NCBI GenBank assembly: GCA_030447685.1
Contig: JAUJOK010000021.1
Coordinates: 26,347-65,596 of the forward strand
DNA length: 39,250 bases
Origin: Armatimonadaceae bacterium
GTDB taxonomy: Bacteria; Armatimonadota; Armatimonadia; Armatimonadales; Armatimonadaceae
Reading direction: 5' to 3'
Shown here: in pieces, positions 15,729 through 25,949 of the stretch
Numbering within the stretch: position 1 is the stretch's first letter
Layout of the letters: every line of letters starts with the position of its first letter
Notes under the pieces: model-generated
Databases searched by the model: none
What the model saw: only the letters and a program-made list of their open reading frames with translations
Told to the model about the DNA's origin: nothing
Translations under genes and position numbers: made by a program

Positions 15729-16774
15729 CAAAACTTGCCGTCTGGACGCTTTTCGGCCTGACGCTGCTTTCCCTGCTCGTTCATTCGCGCCTGCTGACAA
15801 GCCCCGTCCTTCTGTTCGCGATGCTGCCCGCCACCCTCGACTGGCTTTGCTACGCGCTCGTCTTTACACTGACGCTGACTCTGGCGCGGGACCGAAAGGC
15901 GCTGTTTTTACTGGCGGCGGCTCTGGCGGCGGGCGCGATCTGGGTGACGGGGAAGGGACTGCTGGAATACCGGGAGCAGGCGATGGTAGGGAACCGGGGC
16001 TGGCGCGTGTATGCGACGTTCTCTCACAGAACTTCACCGCCGGTTTCCTGGGACTGTGCCTGCCCGCCGTCGCCGCGCTCTGTTTGTCCGCTCGATCACG
16101 TCTGGGCGCGTTTGGCCTGGGCGTTGCGGCGGCGCTGATGGCCGGGGTGCTGGCAGCAACCGGATCGCGCGCGTGGGCATCGCAGCGGCAGGTATGGGAA
16201 TGCTGGCAGCCTTTGCGCTGGCGCTCGTTGGGCGCGTGCGTCTGCCGTGGGCGCGGGTCGGCGGCTTGATTGCCGCTATTGTGCTGATAGCGTTCGCCTT
16301 TCGCGGGCCGTTGTCCACGCGCGTCACCGGCGATTCGAGCGGTCAGGAGCATTCCGGGGCATTTCGTTCCTGGACCTGGCGCGGCACAACGGCAATGGCC
16401 GCGAAAAAATCCGCTTCTGGGCACGGGACCGGGCACGTTCGAATACCGCTACCCGCCCCACGCCCTCGTCGCTACGACCAAACTCGCGCATTCGTCGTAT
16501 CTGCAATTAGCGGCGGAGCAGGGATGGCCCGCCCTGGGCGCAGCAGGCATTGCCCTGCTCCTCGTCCTGGTCAGCGGGTTGCGCGTTGTCCGCCGCTCGT
16601 CGTCTGATAACGGAAGAAGCAGGAAGAGAGCGAGTCCATACGCCTGTTGTGCTGCGCGCTGTATGGCGGACTGGTGGCCGGAATCATCCGCTCGGTGTTC
16701 GACTCCGAATGGTCAGTGCTGGGCAACGCCCTTCCCTTCTGGGCCGTGGCGGGCCTGGTGGCGGGGATGCCTTC

Positions 16775-16920
16775 ATCCCCCGGCTCTCTCTCCCACGCTG
16801 CGGGGCAAGGGGAGAAAGATGCCCCTCCGCCCCCCGCGCCCCGCAGGGCGGCCAATGGCGGGCGCGCAGCGCCATTCCGGCACCCTGCGGGGACGGGGGG
16901 GCGGAGGGCTTTCCGGGCCG
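16775..16920 (+). repeat. C/G-rich repeat, copy B, inside the ligase coding region
   Basis: This is the second copy of the element at 15320-15465 (shared blocks listed there). It interrupts the ligase reading frame between VAGLVAG and AAIGGLVL without a frame change, so it would add about 50 Pro/Gly/Ala/Arg-rich residues if the gene were translated. Confidence 0.62.
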
Positions 16921-17788
16921 CCGCTATCGGAGGGCTGGTCCTTTCCTCGCCCTGACACTGCTGCTGTTCGTCAACAGCACGACACTGGCCGGGGCAAAGG
17001 TGCGCGCGCTGGAACGGGCAGATGGCGCGCGCGAGCAGGCGCGGCGAGCGGCAAGCGCCTGGCCGCCCGACCCGGAGGCGTTGTCGCTGTACGGACGGCT
17101 TTCCGATAGCGATCTGACGGCGGGTCTTTATGAGCAGGCGGCAAAGGTCGAGCCATCGGTGGACGCTTCTACCGTCTGGCGCGGCTGTACCAGGAAATGG
17201 GCCTCACGCAATGGTACAAGACCTACCCGGCGCTGGAGCAGGCGGCGCGGGCCGAGCCAACATCGCTCCAGAGGCGCGCGCTGGCGGAAGCACGACGGCG
17301 CGACAATAACGGAGGAAACGCGCGGGATATGACCGGGTCATTGGCGGCCTGGCGGCGGCTGGTGGCGCTGCACGAGGGACCGGTGGGGCGTATCCGCGCT
17401 ATTCCCGAACGACCCGAGATTCACCCGGCCTGGGCCTATGCCGCCCTTGCCGGTGACGCGCAGGCGCGCGGCGACGAGGCTGAAGCCGAGAGTTTATACG
17501 AAAAGGCGGCGGCGGTTGTCGAAGATTATGCCGATACGCCGCCGGACTATCAGATGCAGGAGGTCGCGGGCGCGCTGCAAACGGGCGTAGATTTGGGCGC
17601 GCGGCGGCGCGACCTGCGCGAGTTATACGCGCGCGTAACGGATGCTCGCCTTGCGCTGGCCCGCCGCCGCCGCAGCGGTGCCGATGCGGCACAAGCCCTC
17701 CAGCAGCGCCGCGCGGAAGTTCCTGGCGCGGCTGGACAAGCTCATTGAGGATGCAGGCGCGACGCGGCAGTAATCGCAACCAGACGCT

Positions 17789-19289
17789 TTACCCCGCTGC
17801 CACGCGCGCGCGTTCCTGGTCGATATAACCGAGCAGTTCCTGGGCGAACGGACTGGCAAGCTTCACCAGTGATGTGTCCAGCGGGACGTTCAGATACTGC
17901 ATGCGCAGCGTATCGCCGTCCGGGGCGAAGCTCGGCCCCAACCCGCAGAAAAAGAAGCCCGCTTCTTCGGCTATACGGCATAACTCCGGTGTTCCCGGCT
18001 GGCTGAGTGGCAGTTCCAGATAGACCGCCTCCGCGCCGTTGATCCTGCACAGGTCGCGGCGGGCGCGGCGTATCTCGGCAGGCGTATCGGTGCCCACGCG
18101 CAGCACGCGGATAACGGCGCTTTGCCAGCCGGGGTTGACCGACACCGCCACCTCGCCCATCTCGTCCGCCGGAACCGGTTCCGGCTCCCGGAACTCCACC
18201 GGCGCATGAATTTCGCCGTAGATGCGTTCCAGCATCGCCCGGTGATGGGCGGGAGCATAGGCCACGGCGGTCGGCGGCGTCCCGATATAATCGAAGTAGA
18301 TGACCCAGCTAATGCGCTGCGCCTGGGCATCGAACTTCATCTTCTTGAACACCAGGCTGCGCGGTGAGCCGCCCAGCGTCAGGGCGCACACATTGGCGCT
18401 GAACTCCTCGTTGACACGCTGGCTGTAGATATGGTGCGTCACCGCCTGGCTGTATGTCCCCACCAGCCCCAGGCGCTTCGCCCTCTTCTTCCGTAAAGGC
18501 CCGCATACGCTGGAGCAGGTCGCGGCCCCGGTGCGCCGGAGCGACCACAGCCATACCGCGTTCCGCGACCGGCGTCAGTTGGGGGCGCTCCAGCGCGTAG
18601 TGGCCCACCACTTCGCCCGAGGCATCCACGGCGACCACGGACACGATCTCGCCGGTCTCATTGTGCCGCGCCAGCCGCTCCGGATGATAACAGTCTTCGT
18701 GCAGGTAGGTATAACCATACGTGCGGTAAATGCAGCGGGCCACTCCCAGCGCGTCCTCGGGCCGGAACCGGCGGATCGTGTATTCCTGCTCCGCGCGCGT
18801 GGCTCATCCTCGCGGAAGCGCGATAGCTCCGCCTCGCTCAGCTGCTCCGTCACGTCCCGGTCCGGGCGGTATGTCACCAGCCGCAGTTCCTTGCCCGCCT
18901 TGCCGTGGTTGATCCAATCCGCCTTATCGATCGCCTCCCGGATCATCGCCAGGCCGCCGGAGGCGCTGATGCGCGCCGGAATATCATCAGCGGGCAGCGC
19001 GGCGTCCGGCGTGAGCGAGGCGGCGAACGGCATTTTCGATCGCGGACAGATACCGCCAGCTCTGTGGGCGTCATCTCCCGCAAACGGTAAATGTCCCGGT
19101 TTCTCCAGGCAAAAAGGCTTGGTCTTTGTCTTTGGCGCTCGACTCGAGGTTGGCCATGACCAGCTCCTAGCTCTGCTCCTGCGGTAATTGGGCCATAATG
19201 GCAAGCTCCCCGACATAGTTGCGCGCGAGGGGCAGCACGCCGGGATCGTTAGGAAGGATAAGCTCTGTGTGGAGAGGGTTTTTTTCCAT
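17789..19289 (-). pseudogene. GNAT acetyltransferase with anti-sigma-kinase-like N-terminus, frameshifted
   Basis: The gene starts at ATG 19289 (MEKNPLHTELILPNDPGVLPLARNYV), which resembles the N-terminus of RsbW-like HATPase proteins; PTELAVSVRDRK and GGLAMIREAIDKADW...GKELRLVTYRP resemble the rest of that domain. A GNAT N-acetyltransferase domain follows: YTIRRFRPEDALGVARCIYRTYGYTY, VVAPAHRGRDLLQRM (acetyl-CoA loop) and VGTYSQAVTHHIYSQR. Readable pieces lie in different frames: an in-frame TAG at 19167-19169, shifts near 19080, 19035, 18800 and 18475. At least one fits a single-base loss (GATCGAAAATGCC needs one more A to read DRKMPFA). HATPase-GNAT fusions of this kind are known in diverse bacteria; the typical ATP-binding N-box is not clear here. 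Function is probably lost. Confidence 0.65.
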
Positions 19290-19561
19290 AGCTTCACACC
19301 TTTCGATTTTTCCGGCGAAGGCGATCTGCCGGTGGTCAAGCAAGCATGCTGTTCGGCAAATGGCGGCCAATATCCTGCGGCAAGGCATTGGCGAGCGGCC
19401 TGTTGTGAGGGTACAATTAATAGAATGGCTTGACGACCAGATACGGTTACGGCTATGCTTTAGGGGACGGCGACAGAATGCCGCCCGCAATGATTTAGAA
19501 AGCGGGCCGCGGGTTCATCGAGGAGCCACGCGCGCGGCGAGAAAAGCAGGTAAAGCAACTC

Positions 19562-22500
19562 ATGAGCGAATGGATGGATTTCCACGGACCGAACGCCGCA
19601 TACGCGCTGGAACTATATGAGCGTTACCAGCAGGACCCGATGTCGGTGGACGCGGCGACACGGGAAATCTTCGAAGGATGGACGCCCCCCGAAGGAAGCG
19701 ATAGTCAGGCGGAATCGGCCCCGGTTTCCCTTGCGGCCCCGGCGGCTTCGGTCTGTTCGACCGCCGATATGCGCAAGATCGTCACGGCGGCGCGGTACGC
19801 CCGTCTGGTGCGTGAACTGGGGCACCTGGCGGCACGCATCGATCCGCTGGGCGGCGACCCGCCCGGCGATCCCGGACTGGACCCTGCCACCCATGGACTA
19901 CAGGAAGCGGACCTGGCGGCTTTGCCCGCGAGCGTGGTCGGCGGGCCGCTGGCCGAGGAATCGCGGAACATGCTGGAAGCCATAGAAAAGCTGTGCCAGG
20001 TGTATTCCGGCTCTATCGGCTATGAGGACGACCATATCCAGATTGCCGAAGAACGCCGCTGGCTGCGCGAAGCCGTCGAAACGAGCCGCTTCTTTCAGGG
20101 ATTCGAGACGGAGGAAAAGCGTGCTCTGCTGGAGCGCCTGACGGAAGTTGAGGCGCTGGAGCAGTTCATCCACAAGACTTTCGCCAACGAAAAGCGGTTT
20201 TCGCTGGAGGGCAACGATATGCTCGTGCCCATGCTCGATACGATTATTCGTACCACGGCGGCCACGGGCACGCGCGAAGTCGTGATGGGCATGGCGCACC
20301 GGGGACGCCTGAACGTGCTGACGCATATTCTCGGAAAGCCTTACGCTTCGATCCTGGGTGAGTTCAAGGCGGCCAAGCAGAAAAGCGAGACGGGCAGCAG
20401 CGGCGGCGGCGCTTCCGACACCGGCGCGCTCGGCTATAGCGGGGATGTGAAGTACCACATGGGCGCGCGCCGGACGTACACCGACGACGGCGAGGATGAG
20501 ATGCCAGTGACGCTTGCGCCCAATCCCAGCCACCTTGAGTTTGTCAATCCGGTCGTACTCGGACGCGCGCGGGCGGCGCAGGAGCAGCGCGACGACCGGG
20601 GGTATCCGATCCAGAACCTTTCGGCATCGCTTCCGATTCTGATTCACGGCGACGCTGCTTTCCCCGGTCAGGGAATCGTCGCCGAATCGCTCAACCTGTC
20701 GCAGTTGCCTGGCTTTCGGGTCGGCGGGACGATCCATATTATCGTCAACAACCAGATCGGCTTCACCACGGTCCCGCGCGACTCCCGCTCGACGCTGTAT
20801 GCCAGCGACCTGGCGAAAGGCTTCGAGATTCCCACTGTCCATGTGAATGCGGACGACCCGGCGGCCTGTATCGCGGCAGCGCGTATGGCCTGCGCCTACC
20901 GCGAGCGCTTCGGCAAGGATTTTCTCATCGACCTCGTCGGCTATCGCCGTTACGGGCACAACGAGGGCGACGAACCGGCCTTCACGCAGCCGCGCATCTA
21001 TGAGTTTATCGCCTCCCATCCCACCGTCCGCCAACTCTGGGCCAAGGAACTGGAGCGCCAGGACCTTGTCACGCCGGACGAGGCGGAAACGTTGATGAAG
21101 GCCGCCTGGGACAGGCTGCAAAAGGCGCTGGATGCCCCGCCCAGCCATGATATTCATCTGTGGGCGCAGGAGATGGAGCGGCGTGGCGTGATTTCGCCCG
21201 GCGAAGCGCAGGCGATGATCGAGGCGACCAAAGCCCGCCTGCAAAAGGTGCAGAACCATCTTGCGGAACTGGGAACGGAGGAAGAAGAGGCGATCAGCCG
21301 TAACGGCTCGCTGGCCGCCGCCTGGAAGATCGATACCTCGGTTCCCGTCGAGCGCCTGCGCGAACTGAACGAGGCGCTTTTGGTGCGCCCGGAACGGTTC
21401 ACGGTAAATACGAAGCTGGAGGGTATCCTTCAGCGCCGCCGGACCGTGTTCGAAAAAGGAGTCGGCGTAGACTGGGGCCATGCCGAGGCGCTGGCGTTTG
21501 GCTCGATCCTTCAGGACGGCACCCCGATCCGGCTGACGGGTCAGGATTCGGAGCGCGGTACGTTCGGGCATCGCAACCTGGTTCTGCACGACCCGACGAC
21601 GGGGCAGCGTTACAGCCCGATGGTGGCGCTGCCGGACGCCCGCGCATCGTTCGCCCTGTTCAACAGCCCGCTTTCCGAAAACGCCGTCCTGGGCTTCGAG
21701 TATGGCTACAGCATGCATGCCGAAGGCGCGCTGGTGCTCTGGGAAGCGCAGTTCGGCGACTTCGTCAACGGCGCGCAGGTGATCGTGGATCAGTTCCTGG
21801 TGTCGGGCAATGTCAAATGGCAGCAGACGCCTTCGCTGGTGCTGCTGCTGCCGCATGGCTACGAAGGCATGGGGCCGGAACACTCGAATGCGCGACCGGA
21901 GCGGTTTCTTCAGCTTGCCGCCGACGACAACATCCGCGTTGCGAACTGCACCACCGCCGCACAGTATTTCCATCTGCTGCGACGGCAGGCTGCGCTTGTG
22001 CACCGTGACCCGCGTCCCCTGATAGTGATGACGCCTAAGAGCTTGCTGCGCAGTCCCCGCGCGACCTCCTCGGTAGACGAACTGGCCGAGGGCAGGTTCG
22101 AGCCGGTGCTGCTGGATCGTCCCTTCGGCGGGGAGCCGGAAAGTGTTACGCGGCTGGTCCTGTGCAGCGGCAAGGTGTATGTGGACCTGATCGGTACGAC
22201 CAATGAGCAGCATACCGAGCGTCTGTCCATCGACGGTATCAGCCGTGTGGCGGTCGCTCGTGTGGAGGAGCTGTATCCCTTTCCGACCGCCGAAGTGGAG
22301 CGGGCGCTTCGTTCGTTCCCGGCGCTTCGGGAAGTGGTCTGGCTTCAGGAAGAGCCACGGAATATGGGCGCGTGGTTCTATATGGAGCCGCGCCTGCGCG
22401 ACCTGCTGCCGCGCGGGATTGACCTGCGCTATGCAGGCCGTTCCGCATCGGCCAGCCCGGCGGAAGGGTCGCGGCGACGGCATGCCATCGAGCAAAGCCG

Positions 22501-22591
22501 CATTATCGCCGACGCTTTGAATGCCGTGCCCGCTGCGCCCGCCGAAAAAAAAATGAAAACTCATAAAAGCGAGGTTGTTCATGCCGGTTGA
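19562..22591 (+). CDS. sucA: 2-oxoglutarate dehydrogenase E1 component
   Basis: This 1009-residue thiamine-diphosphate enzyme decarboxylates 2-oxoglutarate in the TCA cycle and passes the succinyl group to the lipoyl arm of SucB. The N-terminal 2-oxogl_dehyd_N segment is [24 protein letters not shown] (first 20 are typical). Conserved blocks are [55 protein letters not shown] with VNNQIGFTT (cofactor binding) and [18 protein letters not shown]. The transketolase pyrimidine domain (about 625-820) includes the [13 protein letters not shown] segment and the C-terminal domain has [12 protein letters not shown]. Length is slightly above the usual 930. Its end overlaps sucB by 11 bases. A run of nine A's at about 22544-22552 decides the last 12 residues: with eight A's the protein would end AEKK at a TGA there. 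Confidence 0.95.
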   Translation: MSEWMDFHGPNAAYALELYERYQQDPMSVDAATREIFEGWTPPEGSDSQAESAPVSLAAPAASVCSTADMRKIVTAARYARLVRELGHLAARIDPLGGDPPGDPGLDPATHGLQEADLAALPASVVGGPLAEESRNMLEAIEKLCQVYSGSIGYEDDHIQIAEERRWLREAVETSRFFQGFETEEKRALLERLTEVEALEQFIHKTFANEKRFSLEGNDMLVPMLDTIIRTTAATGTREVVMGMAHRGRLNVLTHILGKPYASILGEFKAAKQKSETGSSGGGASDTGALGYSGDVKYHMGARRTYTDDGEDEMPVTLAPNPSHLEFVNPVVLGRARAAQEQRDDRGYPIQNLSASLPILIHGDAAFPGQGIVAESLNLSQLPGFRVGGTIHIIVNNQIGFTTVPRDSRSTLYASDLAKGFEIPTVHVNADDPAACIAAARMACAYRERFGKDFLIDLVGYRRYGHNEGDEPAFTQPRIYEFIASHPTVRQLWAKELERQDLVTPDEAETLMKAAWDRLQKALDAPPSHDIHLWAQEMERRGVISPGEAQAMIEATKARLQKVQNHLAELGTEEEEAISRNGSLAAAWKIDTSVPVERLRELNEALLVRPERFTVNTKLEGILQRRRTVFEKGVGVDWGHAEALAFGSILQDGTPIRLTGQDSERGTFGHRNLVLHDPTTGQRYSPMVALPDARASFALFNSPLSENAVLGFEYGYSMHAEGALVLWEAQFGDFVNGAQVIVDQFLVSGNVKWQQTPSLVLLLPHGYEGMGPEHSNARPERFLQLAADDNIRVANCTTAAQYFHLLRRQAALVHRDPRPLIVMTPKSLLRSPRATSSVDELAEGRFEPVLLDRPFGGEPESVTRLVLCSGKVYVDLIGTTNEQHTERLSIDGISRVAVARVEELYPFPTAEVERALRSFPALREVVWLQEEPRNMGAWFYMEPRLRDLLPRGIDLRYAGRSASASPAEGSRRRHAIEQSRIIADALNAVPAAPAEKKMKTHKSEVVHAG

Positions 22592-23906
22592 GATCCGTGT
22601 GCCGACACTCGGAGAATCAGTCGTTGAGGCGACGGTGTCACGGTGGCTGAAAAGCCCCGGCGAACCGATTGCGGCGGGCGAGGTGGTGGTCGAACTGGAA
22701 ACCGACAAGGTCAATGTCGAAGTTCCTGCCGAATCGTCGGGCGTGCTGGGTGAGATTGCGCGCGGCGAAGGCGAGACGGTCGGTGTCGGCGAAGTGCTGG
22801 GCCTGGTTTCGGAGAACGGGACGGCGGCGCAGCCTGCCCCGCCGCAGGACGCCGCCCCGGCGTCGCCCGCTCCCAGAACCGAAGACGGCGCGAGCCGTAA
22901 TGGCGGCGACTCTCCTGCCTCGCCCGTGGCGCGGCGTGTGGCCGAGGAAAACGATGTCGATCTGCGCCAGGTGCGCGGCAGCGGCCCCGGCGGCAAGATA
23001 ACCAAGGGCGATGTGGCCGATCATATCGAGCGGCGCGAAGAGGCCCCGGCGACCGCCAAAGCCAAAGCCCGCGAAACCGTGGAAGCCGCGCCTGCGCCCG
23101 TCATCACTACCGCTGCTGCCCCTGCGCCCACTGCGCCGCGCCCTGCGGCGGCGGCACCGCCGCCACGCCCCACGCCGACACCCGGGCAGGCGTCTTCTTC
23201 GCCTGGCCGTCCCGAAGAGCGCGTGCGGATGTCGCGGCGTCGGCAGACTATCGCGACCCGGCTGGTGGAGGCGCAGCAGACGGCGGCGATGCTGACCACC
23301 TTTAACGAGATCGATATGTCCACGGTCATGGAGGTACGCAAGCGGCGCAAAGACTCCTTCAAGGAGCGTCACGGCGTGAACCTGGGCTTTATGTCGTTCT
23401 TCACCAAGGCGGCTATCGGCGCGTTGCGGGCATTCCCCTACCTGAACGCCGAGATTCAGGGCGACGAGATCGTGGTGAAAAAATACTACGACATCGGGAT
23501 TGCCGTTTCGGCGGAAGAAGGTCTGGTCGTGCCGGTTGTCCGCGACGCCGACAAAAAGTCCTTCGCGCAGATCGAGAAGGACATCCTTGACCTGGCGACA
23601 CGGGCGCGCGAAAACAAGCTCTCGCTCCCGGACCTCACCGGCGGCACCTTTACCATCACCAACGGCGGTATTTTCGGCTCGCTGATGTCCACGCCGATTT
23701 TGAACGCGCCGCAGGTCGGTATCCTGGGCATGCACACCATCAAGGAGCGGCCCATCGGCGTGGGCGGCGAGATCGTTCTGCGCCCGATGATGTACGTCGC
23801 GCTGTCCTACGACCACCGAATCGTGGACGGCAGCGAGGCGGTACGTTTCCTGGTGCGTATCAAGGAGCTTATCGAAGACTCAGAAACGCTGCTGCTGGAA
23901 GGCTGA
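22581..23906 (+). CDS. sucB: Dihydrolipoamide succinyltransferase (2-oxoglutarate dehydrogenase E2)
   Basis: This 441-residue E2 forms the core of the 2-oxoglutarate dehydrogenase complex and transfers succinyl from lipoamide to CoA. The lipoyl domain (about 2-75) carries [11 protein letters not shown], with the lipoylated lysine in ETDK. An Ala/Pro-rich linker is followed by the peripheral subunit-binding domain (about 112-150; [31 protein letters not shown]). A second Ala/Pro-rich linker leads to the catalytic domain (about 215-441) with the DHRIVDG active-site histidine and aspartate near the end. The start is the ATG at 22581 (GCGAGG just upstream), overlapping the sucA stop; a TTG six bases earlier is less likely. 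It is clearly the true E2 partner of sucA. Confidence 0.95.
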   Translation: MPVEIRVPTLGESVVEATVSRWLKSPGEPIAAGEVVVELETDKVNVEVPAESSGVLGEIARGEGETVGVGEVLGLVSENGTAAQPAPPQDAAPASPAPRTEDGASRNGGDSPASPVARRVAEENDVDLRQVRGSGPGGKITKGDVADHIERREEAPATAKAKARETVEAAPAPVITTAAAPAPTAPRPAAAAPPPRPTPTPGQASSSPGRPEERVRMSRRRQTIATRLVEAQQTAAMLTTFNEIDMSTVMEVRKRRKDSFKERHGVNLGFMSFFTKAAIGALRAFPYLNAEIQGDEIVVKKYYDIGIAVSAEEGLVVPVVRDADKKSFAQIEKDILDLATRARENKLSLPDLTGGTFTITNGGIFGSLMSTPILNAPQVGILGMHTIKERPIGVGGEIVLRPMMYVALSYDHRIVDGSEAVRFLVRIKELIEDSETLLLEG

Positions 23907-23910
23907 TGTT

Positions 23911-23964
23911 GACCTCTCCCCCCTGCCCCCTTTCCTAAAGGAAAGGGGGCAGGGGGGAGAGGTC
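23911..23964. repeat. 26-bp perfect inverted repeat after sucB
   Basis: Bases 23911-23936 and 23939-23964 are perfect reverse complements with a 2-base loop (GACCTCTCC... / ...GGAGAGGTC). The hairpin fills the gap between sucB and the E2-like gene. It lacks a U-tract, so it resembles a dispersed repeat more than a standard terminator, though such a stem may weaken read-through. Confidence 0.8.
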
Positions 23965-23983
23965 ATTCGCGAAACGGTAACGC

Positions 23984-24976
23984 ATGAAGCTGACTGTGGT
24001 TCTGCCGGAGCGGGCCGAAATCGGCAGCCGCCCCGCGCTCATTTCCCGCTGGCTGAAACCGGTAGGGATCTCGGTTCAGGAAAACGAGCCGCTGGTCGAG
24101 GTGCGAACGGAAGCCGGTTCCTTTCCCGTGTCCTCTCCGGCTGCCGGTATTCTCGTCCGAATTGTCGCGCCCGAAGGCGAGCCGGTCGAGGTCGGGGAAC
24201 CGCTGGCCGTGCTTTCGATAAAGGACAGGGCAGGGCCGATTCCCAGCGCGGCGCGCCCGGTTCCCGGCGGCGAGGAAGCAGAGGTCGTGCCGCTGACCAC
24301 GGCGCAGAAGCTTCTTGCAGAGCACATGGCTCGGTCGGTACGAACATCGCCGCACGTTTCCACCATTGTCGCCGTGGATATGGCGGAACTGGCGGGGCTG
24401 CGCGAGCGTGTCACTGGCAGCGGCGGGGTTCTGGAGCGCGAAGGCGTGCGGCTGACGTTTCTGCCTTTTATCATGAAATCCGTTGCGGATGCACTGGTTC
24501 GCTATCCGGCCCTGAACTCACAGCTTGTCGGCGAAGAGATCCACCGCAAGAAGTATGTTCACATTGGAGTTGCAGTGAGCGTCGAGGGGACGTCTGGTTC
24601 AATCGTTCCCGTGATTCGCGACGCCGATAAGAAGAGCCTGCTGGCCCTGGCCCGCGAGCTATCCGATGCCTCCGCCCGCGCCCGCGCCGGAACGCTCCGA
24701 ACGGATGAGGTGCGCGGCGCGACCTTCAGCATCGCTGATCCAGGCGCGTTCGGCGCGCTGCTTCAGACCCCGATTATCCATCAGCCGCAGGCGGCCCTTC
24801 TGAGCATCGGACAAATCGAGAAAATGCCCGCCGTGGTGGACGATGAAATCGTCATGCGCTCCCGGATGCACCTGTGCCTTGCCACCGATCACCGTATCGT
24901 GGACGGCGAGACGGCGGCGCGATTCTTAGCCGACATCAAGCACTCGCTCGAAGAGGTGCGTTTTCTATTCCCGTAA
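23984..24976 (+). CDS. E2-like 2-oxoacid acyltransferase paralogue lacking the lipoyl lysine
   Basis: This 330-residue protein is a shorter paralogue of SucB. The N-terminal lipoyl-like domain aligns residue by residue (EPLVEV...PVSSPAAGIL), but where SucB has ETDKV this protein has RTEAG, so no lysine is available for lipoylation. The linker and peripheral subunit-binding domain are missing: the lipoyl domain runs after about 25 residues into the catalytic domain (VVPLTTAQKLLAEHMARSV). The catalytic domain is complete and keeps DHRIVDG with the active-site histidine and aspartate. It could be a structural partner in a mixed core, an acyltransferase using lipoyl groups from SucB, or a different acyltransferase. 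It follows sucB after a 26-bp hairpin. Confidence 0.85.
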   Translation: MKLTVVLPERAEIGSRPALISRWLKPVGISVQENEPLVEVRTEAGSFPVSSPAAGILVRIVAPEGEPVEVGEPLAVLSIKDRAGPIPSAARPVPGGEEAEVVPLTTAQKLLAEHMARSVRTSPHVSTIVAVDMAELAGLRERVTGSGGVLEREGVRLTFLPFIMKSVADALVRYPALNSQLVGEEIHRKKYVHIGVAVSVEGTSGSIVPVIRDADKKSLLALARELSDASARARAGTLRTDEVRGATFSIADPGAFGALLQTPIIHQPQAALLSIGQIEKMPAVVDDEIVMRSRMHLCLATDHRIVDGETAARFLADIKHSLEEVRFLFP

Positions 24977-24981
24977 ATACA

Positions 24982-25509
24982 TCAATCTTCAATAAGGAAT
25001 GACCCGTCCGACTGCTCGCCGTACCATCCATCGTTCCGGTAGCGGGGCGGTAAAATTCGCTTGATGAAGGTTATCAATTCCGCAGGATTGAAGGGCTTGG
25101 GCAGGTACATGTCCGCCGCCATATCCCACGAGGTAAATTCGTCGAGATCAAAAGGCTTGTTCCAGATTAAAATAACCGGTAGATCCCTGAGCGCGGGGTC
25201 ACGGCGAATCTCCTGGAGCAGTTGATAGCCGTTCATCTCAGGCATCCAGTTATCCGTAATAACCACGTCAGGGCGATGTTTTCGGATTCTGGCGAGTGCC
25301 TGCGCCCCATGGGCTGCCGTCTCGACGCGAAAGGCGTGCCGCTCCAGGTTCGCCTGTACCAGCCGGGCGATTTTCGCGTCGTCATCCACGACCAGGATAT
25401 AAGGTTCCTTCTGCTGATCTCTTGATTTGGCGCGTCGCAAATCCGGCAGGAACTCGATATGGAAACGGAGGCGCGGTTTGTCGTTATTAGCGGGAGACAT
25501 GCCTATCAC
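24982..25509 (-). CDS. Receiver-domain response regulator (third of three)
   Basis: This 175-residue CheY-like protein has a 37-residue N-terminal extension, then a receiver domain from ILVVDDDAKIARLVQANLERH. The acidic pocket (DDD), phospho-acceptor aspartate in VVITDNWMPEMNG and the conserved lysine in MYLPKPF are present. The usual Ser/Thr switch residue is replaced by Trp in VILIWNKP, so the response to phosphorylation may differ. It has no output domain. The GTG start overlaps the stop of the preceding gene (GTGA at 25506-25509); an ATG at 25500 is the alternative. It ends 5 bases from the convergent E2-like gene. Confidence 0.85.
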   Translation of the reverse strand: MIGMSPANNDKPRLRFHIEFLPDLRRAKSRDQQKEPYILVVDDDAKIARLVQANLERHAFRVETAAHGAQALARIRKHRPDVVITDNWMPEMNGYQLLQEIRRDPALRDLPVILIWNKPFDLDEFTSWDMAADMYLPKPFNPAELITFIKRILPPRYRNDGWYGEQSDGSFLIED

Positions 25510-25928
25510 TCCCGGCCCGGCCCGGCGAAGGGCTGTGGGGACAATGCGCGCTTGACCAAATTCCCTAACTCAGCGGGGTTGAAGGGCTTTTGCAGCGGAA
25601 AACCATCGCCCAGAGCATCCGCTTCTCGGTACGGAGGACTCATTTCGTCTCCTGACCTAAAGGACGGGTGCCTCCCGGTTAGAAGAATCACCGGCAGATC
25701 GGAAAGACGGAGGTCACGGCGCAGGGTCGCGATCAGTTCCGGCCCGCTCATATCCACCCGCTTATCGTCAGTAATCAGAAGAAGCGGGCAGCGCGCCTTG
25801 ATCTTGTCAAGGGCTTCCGCGCCGCTGCTCGCCGTTTCCACCCGATACCCCTGCCGCTCCAGGTTCACTTGAATCAAAGGAAGTATCCTGGGGTCGTCAT
25901 ATAAGACCAGGATATAATCGTCGCTCAT
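25506..25928 (-). CDS. Receiver-domain response regulator (second of three)
   Basis: This 140-residue single receiver domain (ILVLYDDPRILPLIQVNLERQGY) keeps the acidic pair, the likely phospho-acceptor in LLLITDDKRVDMSG, the threonine in VILLTGRH and the lysine in LQKPF. The usual MP after the aspartate is absent, and there is an insertion between strands 4 and 5 (PSFRSGDEMSPPYREAD), so this is a divergent member. No output domain is present; it may act through protein-protein contact. It lies 21 bases after the first regulator and overlaps the third. Confidence 0.82.
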   Translation of the reverse strand: MSDDYILVLYDDPRILPLIQVNLERQGYRVETASSGAEALDKIKARCPLLLITDDKRVDMSGPELIATLRRDLRLSDLPVILLTGRHPSFRSGDEMSPPYREADALGDGFPLQKPFNPAELGNLVKRALSPQPFAGPGRE

Positions 25929-25949
25929 TATAGTCTCCTCCGGCAGGGT

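Larger units (their letters stand above)
15472..17773 (+). pseudogene. O-antigen ligase / Wzy-like membrane protein with TPR-like C-terminus, broken by frameshifts and repeats
   Basis: A long membrane protein can be followed only by changing frame many times. Hydrophobic helices read in turn as FFALLAALVLAPALGG and ILRLLVLLGALCLVAA (15500-15645), LAVWTLFGLTLLSLL and following (15730-16015), NFTAGFLGLCLPAVAALCL (about 16023-16175), MGMLAAFALALVGRVRL (16180-16300), then LGTGPGTFEYRYPPHA...AHSSYLQLAAEQGW (16420-16540), the Wzy_C/O-antigen ligase signature. After LTLLLFVNSTTLAGAKV (about 16945) a helical TPR-like tail follows (RLARLYQEMGLTQWYK, ARGDEAEAESLYEKAA), ending ARKFLARLDKLIEDAG with a stop at 17771-17773. 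One frame change is explained by the 82-bp insertion at 15647, others by single-base losses such as the T run near 16935. It follows two glycosyltransferases, so a polysaccharide polymerase or ligase is likely. Confidence 0.72.

Noticed and set aside
19898..23005. Very long minus-strand open frame opposite sucA/sucB
   Set aside because: It mirrors well-supported genes in a GC-rich genome, has no family motifs and is an artefact of low stop frequency.
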